Below are positions 44,921 through 56,000 of a DNA stretch of 61,572 nt, one piece after another. The stretch is from Candidatus Handelsmanbacteria bacterium (GTDB lineage: Bacteria; Latescibacterota; UBA2968; UBA8231): NCBI GenBank assembly GCA_016867395.1, contig VGJS01000022.1:1-61572 (forward strand). Reading direction: 5' to 3'. Both the position numbers and the translations under genes were made by a program. How positions within the stretch are numbered: position 1 is the first letter of the stretch; each line of letters opens with the position of its first letter. The notes beneath the pieces were generated by a model that saw nothing but the letters and a program-made list of their open reading frames with translations, searched no databases and was not told where the DNA came from.

Positions 44921-45421
44921 CTATCTGGTTGCCAGCTCGCCCAGCCGGCTCTGGGCCTTGGTGGCCCAGGAGGTCTTGGCGTGCTCCTTGGCGACCAGGG
45001 TGTAGGCATCCCTGGCCTCCTTGAGCTGGCCGAGCTTCTCGTAGCACTGGGCGATGTAGAAGCGCTGCTGCGGCACCGACTCAGCCTTGGGGTTCTTGTC
45101 GATGCTCTGCTGCAGGGTCTCGATGGCCTTCTTCAGCTTGTCCTGGCTGGGGTAGCGCTTGGCGCCCTTGTAGTAGAGCTTGTCGAGGACCTGGTCCTCG
45201 GCCTCGGCGCCGCGCACCCCTGCGACCGTCACCGTCTGCTGGAGCTTGAGGTCCTCCTTCTTGACCATGTCGTCCACCTGGGTCCAGACCGTGTTCAGCC
45301 ACTCCTCGTCCTCCTTGGTGGCGGCCTTGGTGGTGTCGGTCTTGGCGGCCTCTTCAGCGGCGGCCGGACCGGCCAGCAGCAGGGCCAGGGGCAGCGCGTA
45401 CAGCAGGTTGAGCTTGCTCAT
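44921..45421 (-). CDS. Exported TPR protein
   Basis: 166 residues with a signal peptide (MSKLNLLYALPLALLLAGPA, cut after PAAA). A charged spacer with VWTQVDDMVKKEDLKLQQTV follows, then two TPR units (DKLKKAIETLQQSIDKNPKA, FYIAQCYEKLGQLKEARDAY). It probably scaffolds proteins in the periplasm. The ribosome site is GAGGAGGG. It lies 134 bp after the large porin-like/TPR gene and ends at a strong terminator, so it may close that operon. Confidence 0.65.
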   Translation of the reverse strand: MSKLNLLYALPLALLLAGPAAAEEAAKTDTTKAATKEDEEWLNTVWTQVDDMVKKEDLKLQQTVTVAGVRGAEAEDQVLDKLYYKGAKRYPSQDKLKKAIETLQQSIDKNPKAESVPQQRFYIAQCYEKLGQLKEARDAYTLVAKEHAKTSWATKAQSRLGELATR

Positions 45422-45555
45422 CTTGCAACCCTCCTCTCGGGGGTGATGGGGAGCCCTGTTCTAATAATCGCCAATTTTCGGGAAGCGGAACACGACCGGC
45501 GTCACATCGGGGCGTTTTCTAGTGGACGCCTCTGGCCAAAGAGGGTTCCGGCGGG

Positions 45556-48500
45556 CTACTGCCCTTCGAGGATGTCGAGCAGACCCTGGTAGCGGCTGTC
45601 CTCTTCGACCACCCGGCGGTAGATCTCGACGGCCTCCTCGCGGCGGCCCTGCACGTAGCGGATGATGGCCATGTTGAGCTGGACACCCTGGTTGGCCGGC
45701 TCCAACTCCGCGGCCCTGGCAAAACTGGCGTATGCCTCCTCGTACTGGCCCTTGCGGGCCAGGACCACCCCCTTGAGGTTGAGCGCGTCGGTCATGTCCG
45801 GGGCCACCCCCAGCACCTGTTCCACCTGTTCGAGGGCCTTGTCGAGCTGGTCCTGCTGCACGTACCCCACGGCGCTGCGGTAGCTCTCCTCGGAGGTCTC
45901 GGCGCCGGCCAGGAAATCGAAGAGCCCGCTGTACGCCTCGTCCTGGGCCGCCAACTGCCTGAAGATCACGTCGGCCTTGGCCCGGTCCCCCTGCAAGTGA
46001 TAGGCCAGGGCCACGTTGAGGCGGAAGCCGGGCTGGTCGGGCGCCAGGGCGGCGGCCTGCTCGAAGAGGGCTCGGGCTTCGGCGTGCTGGCCCTTGCGGG
46101 TCAGTACCACCCCCTTGCCGTTGAGGGCGTCGGCGTACTGGGGATCGGCGCCCAGGGCCAGTTCGAACTGCTCCAGGGCTTGTTCGAGGCGCAACTGGCG
46201 CAGGTAATTGGCGCCGATCTCGTAGTATTCCTGGGCGTCGCCCACGCCGGCGAGGAAATCGAAGAGTTCGCCGTAGTTGGCGTCCAGGGCCTTGACCTTC
46301 TCGAAGAGCCGGTCGGCCTGCTCGCGCTCGCCCTTGAGATAGTAGGTGAGGGCGATGTTCATGCGGATACCGTTGTCCTCGGAGAGGAGCAGGGCGCGGT
46401 TGTACAGGTCGAGGGCCTCGTCGTACTGGCCCTGGTGGGTCAGCACCACCCCCCGGCCGTTGAGCGCGTCGGCATGGTCGGGGTTGAGACCCAGGGCCCG
46501 GTCGAACATCCTGAGGGCCTTTTCGAGGTGGTTGACGCGGAGGTACGCCACCCCGGCCTCGTACGCCCCCTCGGGGGTGTCGAGGGAGGTCACGGTGCCC
46601 AGGGCGATCTGGTCGCTGCGCTGGTCGAAGAATTCGATGTCCTTGGCCAGCAGGCTGTCGAGGGCCGCGCCGGGGGGCAATTCCACCAGCACCGGGGGCA
46701 GGGTGGGGGCCTTGTAGGTCTGCATCCACTGCTGGGTGTAGACCTCGTTGATCAGTTTGCGGATCTTGAGCACCTTGTACTCGGCCACCCCGTTGCGCCA
46801 GGCGTCGGCAAAACTGAAGCCGAACATGGTGGTCTCCACCGGGACCCAGACCCGCCCCTGCCACTCGACGTACTCGGCCGAGCTGGTGAAGTGGTCGGGG
46901 GCGCGGTCGGGCGGGATGCCGCTGTCGAACATCATGTAGATGTGGCCCTTGCCCGGATCATTGGCCTCCAGGAAGGCAGTGTCGATGCTGAGGTTCTCCA
47001 GGAGGGAGACGAAGAGCACGGTCAGGTCGTCGCAGTCGCCGATCTTGGTGTCCACCCCGGCGGCCTTGGCCAGCAGTTCGCTGGGGTACTGCACGGTGTC
47101 GAAGATGGTCTTGTCCGCGGCGATGCTGGCGAAGGGCAACTTCTGGTCGGCCTGGTAGCGGATCTTGTACACCCCCAGGGCATCGAAGAGCAGGGCCGCC
47201 TTGCCGATATTGCTGCGGTTGAACTTGGCCGCCAGCATGCCGTCGTGGCGCTGTATCAGGCCCCGGGCCAGGCCCGCCACCGCCAGGTCGGCGGGGGTGA
47301 CGAAGGCGGCGGCCATGCCCGGCACGTTCCAACTCAGCTTGCCCCGGCCGGCCACGTACACCCGGTCGAGGGCCTTTTCGACCACCTGCTCCTGGCGGTT
47401 GCGCGAGTAGCGCACCTGCACCACCGGGTTGACGAAGTTGTCGTACGCCGCCTCGGGCTGGTTGAAGAGGTCCGGGTCGAAGGTCACCTTGAAGGTGTAC
47501 TTCTCGGCGCTCTGCGGCGGCAGCACCACCTCCTCCTGGTGCGGGGTGCTCATCATCCGGGGCAGGAAGAGGCTCACCGTGGCCCGCACCGGCTCCTGGG
47601 CCGAGTTGCCCAGCACCACATCGAAGAAATCGCTCTCCTGGTAGTGGGCGTACAGGGAGCGAAACACCGGCGAGGGCCGGATGGTGGCATCCTTGATGGT
47701 CACCACCTTGGGGTTGTAGGACAGGCTCAGGGAGGTGTAGTGGGTGGCGTCGAGCACCGGGTGGCGCTCGTAGGCGTAGTCGAATTGTGCAAAGCGGTAC
47801 TTGATCCCCACCCCGAAGGAGGCGGTGGTGGCGTCGGCAAAGGTGTCGGGGGATTTGAGTTCGGTCTTCACCCCGGCGCGCAGGGCCAACTGCCCGGCCA
47901 GCCAGTACTCCCCACCCGCGCGGAAGTAGTCGTCCACCTCCGAGGCCAGGGTCAGCCCTTCGAGGGGCCGCCAGGTCAGGCCGAAGCGGTAGTGCCCGGG
48001 GTAGAGTTCCTCCCTCAGGCCGCTCTCGTGTTCGACCGAGGTGCCGCCCAGGTCCTGGGCCACCAGGCCCAGTCTCAGGTTGCCCGGCAGAGGCAGCAGC
48101 AGGCCCAGGTCCAGGCCCAGGCCGGTGGCGCTCATGGCCGAGGCCCCGTCCAGGTCGGTGCTGTGGGAGAGGTACTTGCCCCCCACCCCGACGGCGGCGT
48201 TGCCCACCCAGCGGCGCAGGTGCTGGATGCCGTTGCGGTACCCGTAGGCAAAGCCGAACTGGTTCTGGAGGTTCTTCAGACCCAGCCCGGCCCGCACGTC
48301 GTCGAAGCCGCGGTAAGACCAGTCCAGGCCGAGGGCATGGTTGTCGGCCAGGGGCAACACGTAGCTCAGGTAGGAATCCTTCAAGCCCAGCCCGAAGTGG
48401 TCGGCGTAGGCAAAGCCCACCTCCTGGCGCTGCAGCGCGGCGATGGCCGCCGGGTTCCAGCGCACCGCGGTGGCATCGTTGGCCACCGCCACAAAGGCTC

Positions 48501-48627
48501 CGCCCATGGCAATGGCCCTCACCCCGGCGTCTGCCTGCTTGGCCGTGGCGGAGGCCGGCCCGCACCACAGGGCCAGCACCAGAGCTATGAAGAGGATCGC
48601 GCGCACGTTTCTACTATGGCTCCTCAA
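45556..48627 (-). CDS. PorV/PorQ-like barrel, transglutaminase-like and TPR fusion protein
   Basis: 1023 residues if begun at TTG 48627; a GTG at 48606 gives a shorter signal peptide and starts just after the upstream stop. After the signal (about 1-29), residues 30-305 look like the PorV/PorQ/UPF0164 outer-membrane barrel (RAIAMGGAFVAVANDATAVR, then WNPAAIAAL). Residues 320-430 form a beta-sandwich. About 500-620 hold a transglutaminase-like core with plausible Cys532 (KIGDCDDLTVLF), His562 and Glu598 in place of the usual Asp. From 685 to the end are about seven TPRs in three similar sets (DYANGRGVVL-type LNGRGVVLTHQGQYDEALDL). This order is unusual. It overlaps the preceding FG-GAP gene by 14 bp. 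Confidence 0.7.
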   Translation of the reverse strand: MRSHSRNVRAILFIALVLALWCGPASATAKQADAGVRAIAMGGAFVAVANDATAVRWNPAAIAALQRQEVGFAYADHFGLGLKDSYLSYVLPLADNHALGLDWSYRGFDDVRAGLGLKNLQNQFGFAYGYRNGIQHLRRWVGNAAVGVGGKYLSHSTDLDGASAMSATGLGLDLGLLLPLPGNLRLGLVAQDLGGTSVEHESGLREELYPGHYRFGLTWRPLEGLTLASEVDDYFRAGGEYWLAGQLALRAGVKTELKSPDTFADATTASFGVGIKYRFAQFDYAYERHPVLDATHYTSLSLSYNPKVVTIKDATIRPSPVFRSLYAHYQESDFFDVVLGNSAQEPVRATVSLFLPRMMSTPHQEEVVLPPQSAEKYTFKVTFDPDLFNQPEAAYDNFVNPVVQVRYSRNRQEQVVEKALDRVYVAGRGKLSWNVPGMAAAFVTPADLAVAGLARGLIQRHDGMLAAKFNRSNIGKAALLFDALGVYKIRYQADQKLPFASIAADKTIFDTVQYPSELLAKAAGVDTKIGDCDDLTVLFVSLLENLSIDTAFLEANDPGKGHIYMMFDSGIPPDRAPDHFTSSAEYVEWQGRVWVPVETTMFGFSFADAWRNGVAEYKVLKIRKLINEVYTQQWMQTYKAPTLPPVLVELPPGAALDSLLAKDIEFFDQRSDQIALGTVTSLDTPEGAYEAGVAYLRVNHLEKALRMFDRALGLNPDHADALNGRGVVLTHQGQYDEALDLYNRALLLSEDNGIRMNIALTYYLKGEREQADRLFEKVKALDANYGELFDFLAGVGDAQEYYEIGANYLRQLRLEQALEQFELALGADPQYADALNGKGVVLTRKGQHAEARALFEQAAALAPDQPGFRLNVALAYHLQGDRAKADVIFRQLAAQDEAYSGLFDFLAGAETSEESYRSAVGYVQQDQLDKALEQVEQVLGVAPDMTDALNLKGVVLARKGQYEEAYASFARAAELEPANQGVQLNMAIIRYVQGRREEAVEIYRRVVEEDSRYQGLLDILEGQ

Positions 48628-50059
48628 TGACCCTCTCTTCGCCAGCCGCGACCGGATCTATCACCACCGCTGTCTGACTGCCGGGGAAACGCACCTCCAC
48701 CCGGTACGGGCCCGCCGGCGCCCCGAAGATCAGTTCAGTTCCGCCCGGCCCGGAGCCCACCTGCCTGTAGCCCCGCAACTCGCCGGTGGCCGCGTCGAGC
48801 AGCAGCACCCTGGCGCCAATGGCGTCGGCGTGGGTACGGCCCCGCACCCTCACCTTGATGAAGCCCTGGCCATCGGCGCTGTTCTGAAGGAGCCGGCTGC
48901 CCAGGGTGACCCCGTTGCTCAGGTAGAGGTCCGGGGCGCGGTTGCCGTCGTAGTCGGCCCAGCCCATCGCCGCGTAGAAGCCCCGCACCGCAGAGAGGCC
49001 GGCGTCGGCGCTGGCATTGGCAAAGGTCCCATCCCCCTGGTTGGCCAACAGCACCACTGGCTGCGACTGGCGGTCCCCGCCGTTGGCCAGGAACAGATCC
49101 AGGTACCCGTTGCCGTCGTAGTCGGCCCAACCCACCCCGGCGGTGATCCAGCCCACCCCGTTGTTCTGCCGCGCCCCGGCCTGGGCGCCCACCTCGATGA
49201 AGGTATCGCTCCCGTCGTTGCGGTACAGGGCATTGGCCCCCACGTTGCCCACGTACAGGTCCAGGTCCCCATCGTTGTCGTAATCCCCCCAGGCCGCGGC
49301 CTGGCCGATGCCCTTGTCGGCCACCGGGCTGGCGGAGAGGACGGCAAAGGCGGGGGTGCCACCGCTCAGATCGTTGCGGTACAGGGCGTTCTCCTGTTCG
49401 CGATTGACCACATACAGGTCCAGGTCCCCGTCGTCGTCGTAGTCGGCCCAGGAGACCTCGTCGGCGTCGCGCCGGTCGTTCACCCCCAGGTCGCCCCGCG
49501 CCTCAAAGGCCCCATTGCCGTTGTTCTGGTACAGCTCGTTGTCGAAGTAGTACTCGCCCAGGTAGAAGTCGAGCCAGCCGTCGTTGTCGTAGTCCCCCCA
49601 GGCCACCGAAGTAGTGCTGCCGCGGCGCTCCACGTCGATGCCGGCCTGGGTGCGCCCCACCTCGGCAAAGGTCTCGCCGTTGTTCCGGTAGAGGTAATCC
49701 TGGTCAAAGAAATCGGCGATGTACAGGTCCAGGTCTCCGTCGTTGTCGTAGTCCCCCCAGGCCGCCGCCGAACTGTTGCTCACCAGGTCCACCCCCAGGG
49801 TCGTGGCCACATCGGCAAAAGCGCCGTTCCCCTCGTTGCGGTACAAGGCATTGCGGGGCACCGAGACCGCCGTGGCCCAGTTGGTCACGTACAGGTCCGG
49901 GTCCCCGTCGCCGTCGTAGTCCCCCCAGGCCAACCCGGTGCTGTACAGGCCGCCATTGAGGGTGCCGCTGGCCGCGGTCTGGTCCTGGAAGGACTGGGCT
50001 GCCAGGGCCAGGGGCCAGGCCCAGAGCGCGGCGCAAAGGATCATCCCGGCCCTTTTCAT
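48614..50059 (-). CDS. Secreted FG-GAP/VCBS-repeat protein
   Basis: 481 residues from the ATG overlapping the stop of the giant gene (ATGA, 50056-50059). The signal peptide is MKRAGMILCAALWAWPLALA. About seven FG-GAP/VCBS repeats follow, each with the calcium-binding pattern WGDYDxDGxxDLY and spaced LYRN motifs, forming an integrin-like beta-propeller. The C-terminus (VRVRGRTHADAIGARVLLLD) matches the ASPIC/UnbV domain often found after such repeats. It is likely a surface or secreted adhesin-like protein. It is translationally coupled on both sides within the operon. Confidence 0.85.
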   Translation of the reverse strand: MKRAGMILCAALWAWPLALAAQSFQDQTAASGTLNGGLYSTGLAWGDYDGDGDPDLYVTNWATAVSVPRNALYRNEGNGAFADVATTLGVDLVSNSSAAAWGDYDNDGDLDLYIADFFDQDYLYRNNGETFAEVGRTQAGIDVERRGSTTSVAWGDYDNDGWLDFYLGEYYFDNELYQNNGNGAFEARGDLGVNDRRDADEVSWADYDDDGDLDLYVVNREQENALYRNDLSGGTPAFAVLSASPVADKGIGQAAAWGDYDNDGDLDLYVGNVGANALYRNDGSDTFIEVGAQAGARQNNGVGWITAGVGWADYDGNGYLDLFLANGGDRQSQPVVLLANQGDGTFANASADAGLSAVRGFYAAMGWADYDGNRAPDLYLSNGVTLGSRLLQNSADGQGFIKVRVRGRTHADAIGARVLLLDAATGELRGYRQVGSGPGGTELIFGAPAGPYRVEVRFPGSQTAVVIDPVAAGEERVIEEP

Positions 50060-53000
50060 CGCACCACCGCCACCACTTGCTCGCGGCGGGCGCCCCCGGC
50101 GCTGACCACCACGATGTACAGACCGCTGGCCACCACCCGGTGGTCCTCGTCCTTGCCGTCCCAACTCAGGGAGATGCTGCCCGGGGCCAGGGGAGCGTCG
50201 CGCAGCAGCAACTTCTCCAGCCGGCCCGAGGTATTGTAGATCCGCACGGTCACGTCCGCCGGCCCGCTGAGGCCAAAGGAGATGTCGGTCTGGCCGCGCA
50301 GATCCCCGCCGGCCGGGGCAAAGGCCCGGGGCTGGCAGTCAAGGGACTCGATGGCCAGGCTGCCCACCGGGGTGCCCGTGTCCTCGAAGAGGGCGTACAC
50401 CCCCAGCTTATCCACGGCGGTGCGCACCTGCCGGGCAGCAGGATCCACCAGGCCCCCCACCCGCTGCCACTGCCCGTTCTCCAGGCGGAAAAGCCCCAGC
50501 TTCCGGGTGTCGGCCCCGCCCAATTGCACGGGGGTGTAGCGCCAACTCAGGGTGGCGGGTTTGCGCAACACCGCCCCGCCGGCATCCAACTCGTAGGCCG
50601 GCCCGACCTGGGTGAGGTCCGTCTCCTGAACAACGGGCTTGCCCGCGGCAACCAGCCAGGGCCGGATGGCGATCTCGCCGCTTCCTCCCTGCAGGGCATT
50701 GGGCGGGAAGTAGAGTTCCAAACTGCCCGAAGCATTGCTCAGCACCCCGCCCTGGGCCGGGCTGTCCAGCCTGGGGGCGGTGCTGAAGCGGAAGGTGTAG
50801 TCGGCGGCGGCCAGTTCGCCCAGCACCCGGCGGTCCACCACCACCTCGTACTCGCTGAAGGGCCGCAGGCCGCTCTGCGGGGCAAAGCTGATCAGGGTGC
50901 CGCTGGTGTCGATGCCCACCCCGGTGATGGGGATGGGGGCCAGGGCCGCTTCGGGGGCGCTCAGGGGGCGGGCCCGCAGCTGGAAGAAGCCGGCCCCCTG
51001 GCTGGCTATGGGCCCGGAGAAGGCCACCTGCACCGTGGCCAGGTCCGTGGACACCCCTTCGGCCCCGGCCGCCGGCACCGTGGCAACCACCGCGGGCACC
51101 TCGGTGGTGAAGGACCACTGCAGGTCGGGCTGGTCGGCGCCCAGGGGACCGCGCACCCGCGAGCTGACCACGCCGTGGTACGCGCTGCCGGCCGCAAAAT
51201 CGACAAAGGGGAACAAGAGGGTGCGGGTGGCCGGATCGTACTGGAACTCGCTCCTTTCGAGGGGGATCTCCACCCCGCCCTGGCTCAAGCGGAAGTTCTG
51301 CGGGGTGAGCTGGGCCGTGTCCACCGGGCTGGAGAAGACCACCTGTAGGCGCCGCCGGCCCGCCGGGATGGCGCCCCCCGCCGCCGGCAGGGTGCGCTCG
51401 ACGGCGGGCACCCGGGTGCTGAAGCCCCAGGTGTAATCCCCCTCCTCCTGCCGCAGCGGGCCGCCCAGGGCCGCCCCCAGCCGCACCTGGTACGAGGTGC
51501 CCGCCTGCAGGGGCTGGGCCAGTTCCAGGGTGAGGGTCTGGCCTTCGTAGCGCAGCCCGCTCAGGGCCTGGGCCTGGCCGCTGGCCCGCAGCTCGGCGTT
51601 CTCCGGCACCAGGGCCACTCCGTCCAGGGCCGCGCTGAACTGCGCCTGCAATTCCGTCTGACCGGGGGCGACGGCAGTGTCGCCGACGGCCGGCAGGGCC
51701 GCCCCGAGCTGGGGCACCGGGGTGGAGAAGGCCCAACGGAAATCCGCGCCGCGCAGAGGGCCGGCCACGCTGCGCGAGATCACTACCTCGTAGCGCGAGC
51801 CAGGGCGGAAGCCCTCCTCCAATTCAAAACTCAGAACCCCGGTGGCCGCGTCGAATCGCGGCGCCTCGCGCAGGGCCGCCGCCGTCCCCTCCCGCAGCAC
51901 CTGCACCGCCCCCTCTAGTTGGAGGGATTCGATGCCGCCGTCAAAGACCGCCTGCACCAACCCGACCCCGGGAGCCGCCGCGGAGCCGGCCGCCGGCGAA
52001 ACCTCCGTCGTGTCGGGGGTCTGGGTCTGGAAACTCCAGCGGAAATCCTGCGCGCGCAGAGGGCCGGCCACGCTGCGCGAGATCACCACCTCGTAGCGGG
52101 AGCCAGGGCGGAAGCCCTCCTCCAGTTCAAAACTCAGAATCCCGGTGGCCGCGTCGAATCGCGGGGCCTCGCGCAGGGCCGCCCCCGTCCCCTCCCGCAG
52201 TACCTGTACCGCCCCGGCCAACCCTCCGGTGGCGATGCCGCCGTTGAAGGTGGCGCTCAACACCCCGGCCCCGGCGGGGGCCGCGGCCCCCGCCCCCGGC
52301 GATACCTCCACGGTATCGGGGGCCAGGGTCTTGAAGGTCCAGCTCATCCCCCGGCCCGCGCCCAGGGGCCCCAGTGCTTCGGCGGCCAGGGCCACCCCGT
52401 AGGTGCTGCCCACCTGCCAGCCTTCGGCCGGGGCCAGGCCGTACTGTCCCTCGCCGCGCACCACCGGATCACCGGAGCGCAGGGCCACTGCCGCGCCCTC
52501 CCGCTGCAGGGCGAAGTTCGCCGCCTTGACCTGGGCCAGGTCCAGGGGCGCGTCGAAACTGACCAGGACTTCTTCCAGGCTACCCGCCTCCACCGCCTCG
52601 GCCTCCGCGGCCGGACTGATCTCGACCAGCCTGGGCACCCTGGTGCTGAAGGACCACAGATAATCCCCCGACCGCAGGGGCCCGCCCAAGGCCGCCCCCA
52701 GGCGCACCTGATACGCGGTGCCCGCCTCCAGGGGCTGGGCCAGGCTGAGGCGCAGTTCCCCCTCCGCGTACAGCAGTTCGGCCACCTCGACCGGCTGGCC
52801 CGAGCGCAGCACCTCGACGTTCCCCTCGCCCAGGAGCACCAGGTCGAGCGGGGAGCTGAAGGTGGCCGACACCTCCCTGGTGCCGGCCCGCACCGCGGTG
52901 TCGCCGGCCGCCGGGACCGCGCCCAGCATCTGGGGCACCGGGGTGCGGAAGGACCAGGTGAAATCCGCCGGCTGCAGGGAGCCGGCCAGGGCGCGCGAAA

Positions 53001-56000
53001 GCACCACTTCGTAGCGCGAGCCCGGCCGCAGCCCGCCCTGGATGGCAGCGGTCAGCTCGTTGCGGGCCGGGTCGAAGCGGGCCGGGTCCAGTGGAACCTC
53101 CTCCCCTTCGCGCAACGCATGGACCATCTCCGGGTCTGCCAGGAGCGCGGCCTTGAGCGGCAGGTCGAAGAGCGCCCCGATCTGGCCGCTGCCCGCCACC
53201 GCCGTATCACCGGCCACCGGGACCGTGCTCTGCAACCGCGGCACCTGGGTGGAGAAGTTCAGGGTGAGGGCGTTGGCCAGCCGGTTGCCGGCCGAATCCT
53301 GCAGGGCCGCGGAGACCTCCACCCGGTACTGGGTACCGGGGGCCAGCCCCTCGCCCAGCAGCAGGCGCACCGCGCGGGCGGCCGGATCGTACGCGGGCGG
53401 GGCGATCAGGTCCAGGTGCTGGCCGTCGGCCTCGACCTCGAAATGCTCGGCGGCCAAGGTCCCCTCGTCGATGGGCTCGGAGAAACCCAGCAGCACCTCG
53501 CCGGAGGTGATGCCCACCCCGGTCGTCCCGCTGGTCGGGCTGCTGCTGAGCAGGCGGGGCACCTCGGTGTCAGCCGAGAAAGCCCCGGCCGAGTCAAAGG
53601 GGACCAACTCGTTCTGCTTGCGGTCCTGCAGGCCCCGCACCGCGATCGCCCCCTCACCCGAGGGCATCTGGGCCGTGAGGGTCAACTCCCCACTCCAGGT
53701 CTCCCCGGTGAACTGCACCGTCTGGAAGGGGAACTCCTGCCCCCCCAGCAGGGCGCTGACCTGGGGAACCTGGCCGGGATCCACCCCGGAGTGTTCGTCG
53801 GCGAAGTTGAGCGCCAGGGAGAGGGTCTGACCGATGCCAGCCCGGGTGCGGCCCAGACGCAAGCCCGCCACCTGGGGCGGGGCGGTGTCGATGACGAACT
53901 CCTGGGGCGCGGTCCACGCCGAGCGGGCGAAGCCGGCGTCCACGGTCTGCACCGACCAATAGTAGGCGCCGCTTTCCAGCCCCTGGAGGCGGTGCGAAAG
54001 CACCTGACCGGCGTTAGCCCCGCTCAGGGACCCGCTGCCCGAGAGCACCTCGCCCTGCCCCGAGGTCCGACCCACCTGCAGGTGGTAGCGGAGACTGGAG
54101 GCGGGGGGATCGCCATCGTCATCGGCCGCGTTCCAACTGAGGACCACGGTGTTGGCCGAGTCGAGAGCGGCCGCGCCGGTGGGCACAGTGGGGGCGCGAT
54201 TGGGGTTGAACTGCTGGGCGGCGAGGTTGTCGTTTACCGCGGCGCTGGGGGCAAAGGTGGCGTCGCGGCCGGCGGAGAAGAGGTCCAGGTCCCCGTCGCC
54301 TTCGAGGTCGGCGAGGGTCACGGCGCAGAAATCCACCCCCTGGAGCAGGGGCAGTTGGGCCGCGGCAAAGGCGCTGTCGGGGGCAGTGCGGCCGATGGTG
54401 TTCTCGTAGATGCTCAGGAAGGGGGCCTGGCCATCGTGGCCGGCGATGACCAGGTCGAGGTCCTGGTCGTTGTCGTAATCGCCCCAGGCCAGATCCCCGC
54501 CCTGGATACCGGGCAGAACTACGTCGGCACGCGCGACGAGCTGGCCGGCCTGGTTCTCGTAGAGCGCGGCGCTGACCCCGTTCTCGCCGATCCCGGCGGC
54601 CGCCAGATCCGTATCCCCGTCCCGGTCAAAGTCCCCCCAGGCCAGGTCGGCCGATTCGAGGCCGGGCAGTTGCTGGCCGCTGTCGGCCAGAGTGCCGCCC
54701 CCGTTGAGGTACAGGCGGAACTGCCGGGTCCCCTCGCTGTCGCTGCCATTGAGGGCCAGGTCCAGGTCCCCGTCGTTGTCCGGGTCGGCCCAGGCCAACT
54801 CCCCGTTGTTCACCCCCACCAGACCCAAACCCGCGTCGGCAAAACCGCCCTGGCCGTCGTTGCGGAAAACCAGAGTGAGGGACTGCTGCCGACCCTCGGC
54901 GATCTGGTCGCTCTGACCCATGAGGGCCAGGTCCAGGTCCCCATCATTGTCCACGTCGCCCCACTCCGCCTCGCTCTTGGAGAGCTTGACGAAGGAGCCG
55001 GCCTCCACCAGGCCGCCGGCCTCCGCCCGGTAGAGCAGGGTGCTGCGGTTCTCGAAGATATCCTCGCCAGTAAGCAACAGATCCGGGGCCCCGTCGTTGT
55101 CGTAGTCGCCCCAGGCCACGTCCCCGTTGCGCCGGCCGGGTAGTTCCACATCCTGCCGCACCTGCAATTGGCCGGCGACATTTTCGTACAACAGGCTCTG
55201 GGCCTCGCCGCTGCGGTTCTGGCCGAGGACCGCCAGGTCCTGGTCCCCATCCTGGTCGAAATCCGCCCAGGACATGGCCGCCTCTTTCAGGGCCCGCAGC
55301 CGCTGCTGGGAGGAGACGAACTGCTGCACCACCAACTGGCTTTCCTGCGACCACTCGGAGCGGGCCAGGGCCCCGTCCACCGCCCGCACGCTCCAATAAT
55401 AGGTATCGGGGGGCAGGAAGCGTTGGAGGGCGAAGCTGGTCTTGGCCCCGGCACTGCCCGGCCCCACGGCCACGGCGCCGGAGAAGATGTCCCCGCCGCC
55501 CGGCTCGGTGCCGATGCGCAGGTCGTAGGTGAGATTGTCGCTCTCCGCATCGCTGCCGGGGGCCCAGCTGAAGAGGGCCTGATCGCTGCTGACCTGCACC
55601 GGATTGAGGCGGGTGGGCGCGGCGGGGGCGGTGTTGGCCGCCGGGGTGCCCAGGTTGCTGTACAGGGCGGTGCGCGCAACCCCCGCCCCATCGGCGCCGC
55701 TGACCAGCAGGTCAAGTCGGCCGTCGCCGTCGTGGTCGGCCCAGGCCACGACCCCGCCGGCCAGGCCGGCGAACTCCTCGGCCGGAACCCCGCTGAGGCT
55801 GCCCTCGCGGTTGGGGAAGACCAGGGTGCGGTGATCGGAAAGGATGGAGGAGCCCGAGGCCGCCAGGTCCAGGTCGCCGTCGTTGTCGTAGTCGGCCCAG
55901 GCCAGGCGGGCGCTCAGCCGCCGGCTGGTGTTGAGGGTGAAACTGGCGTCGAGGGTCAGCACCCCGGTGGGGCGATTGCGATACACGCTCAGGGCGGCGT

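Noticed and set aside
51919..55143. Long plus-strand open frame (1074 codons) opposite the giant surface protein
   Set aside because: Shadow of the repeat-rich gene. It mirrors the repeats and has no homology or ribosome site.
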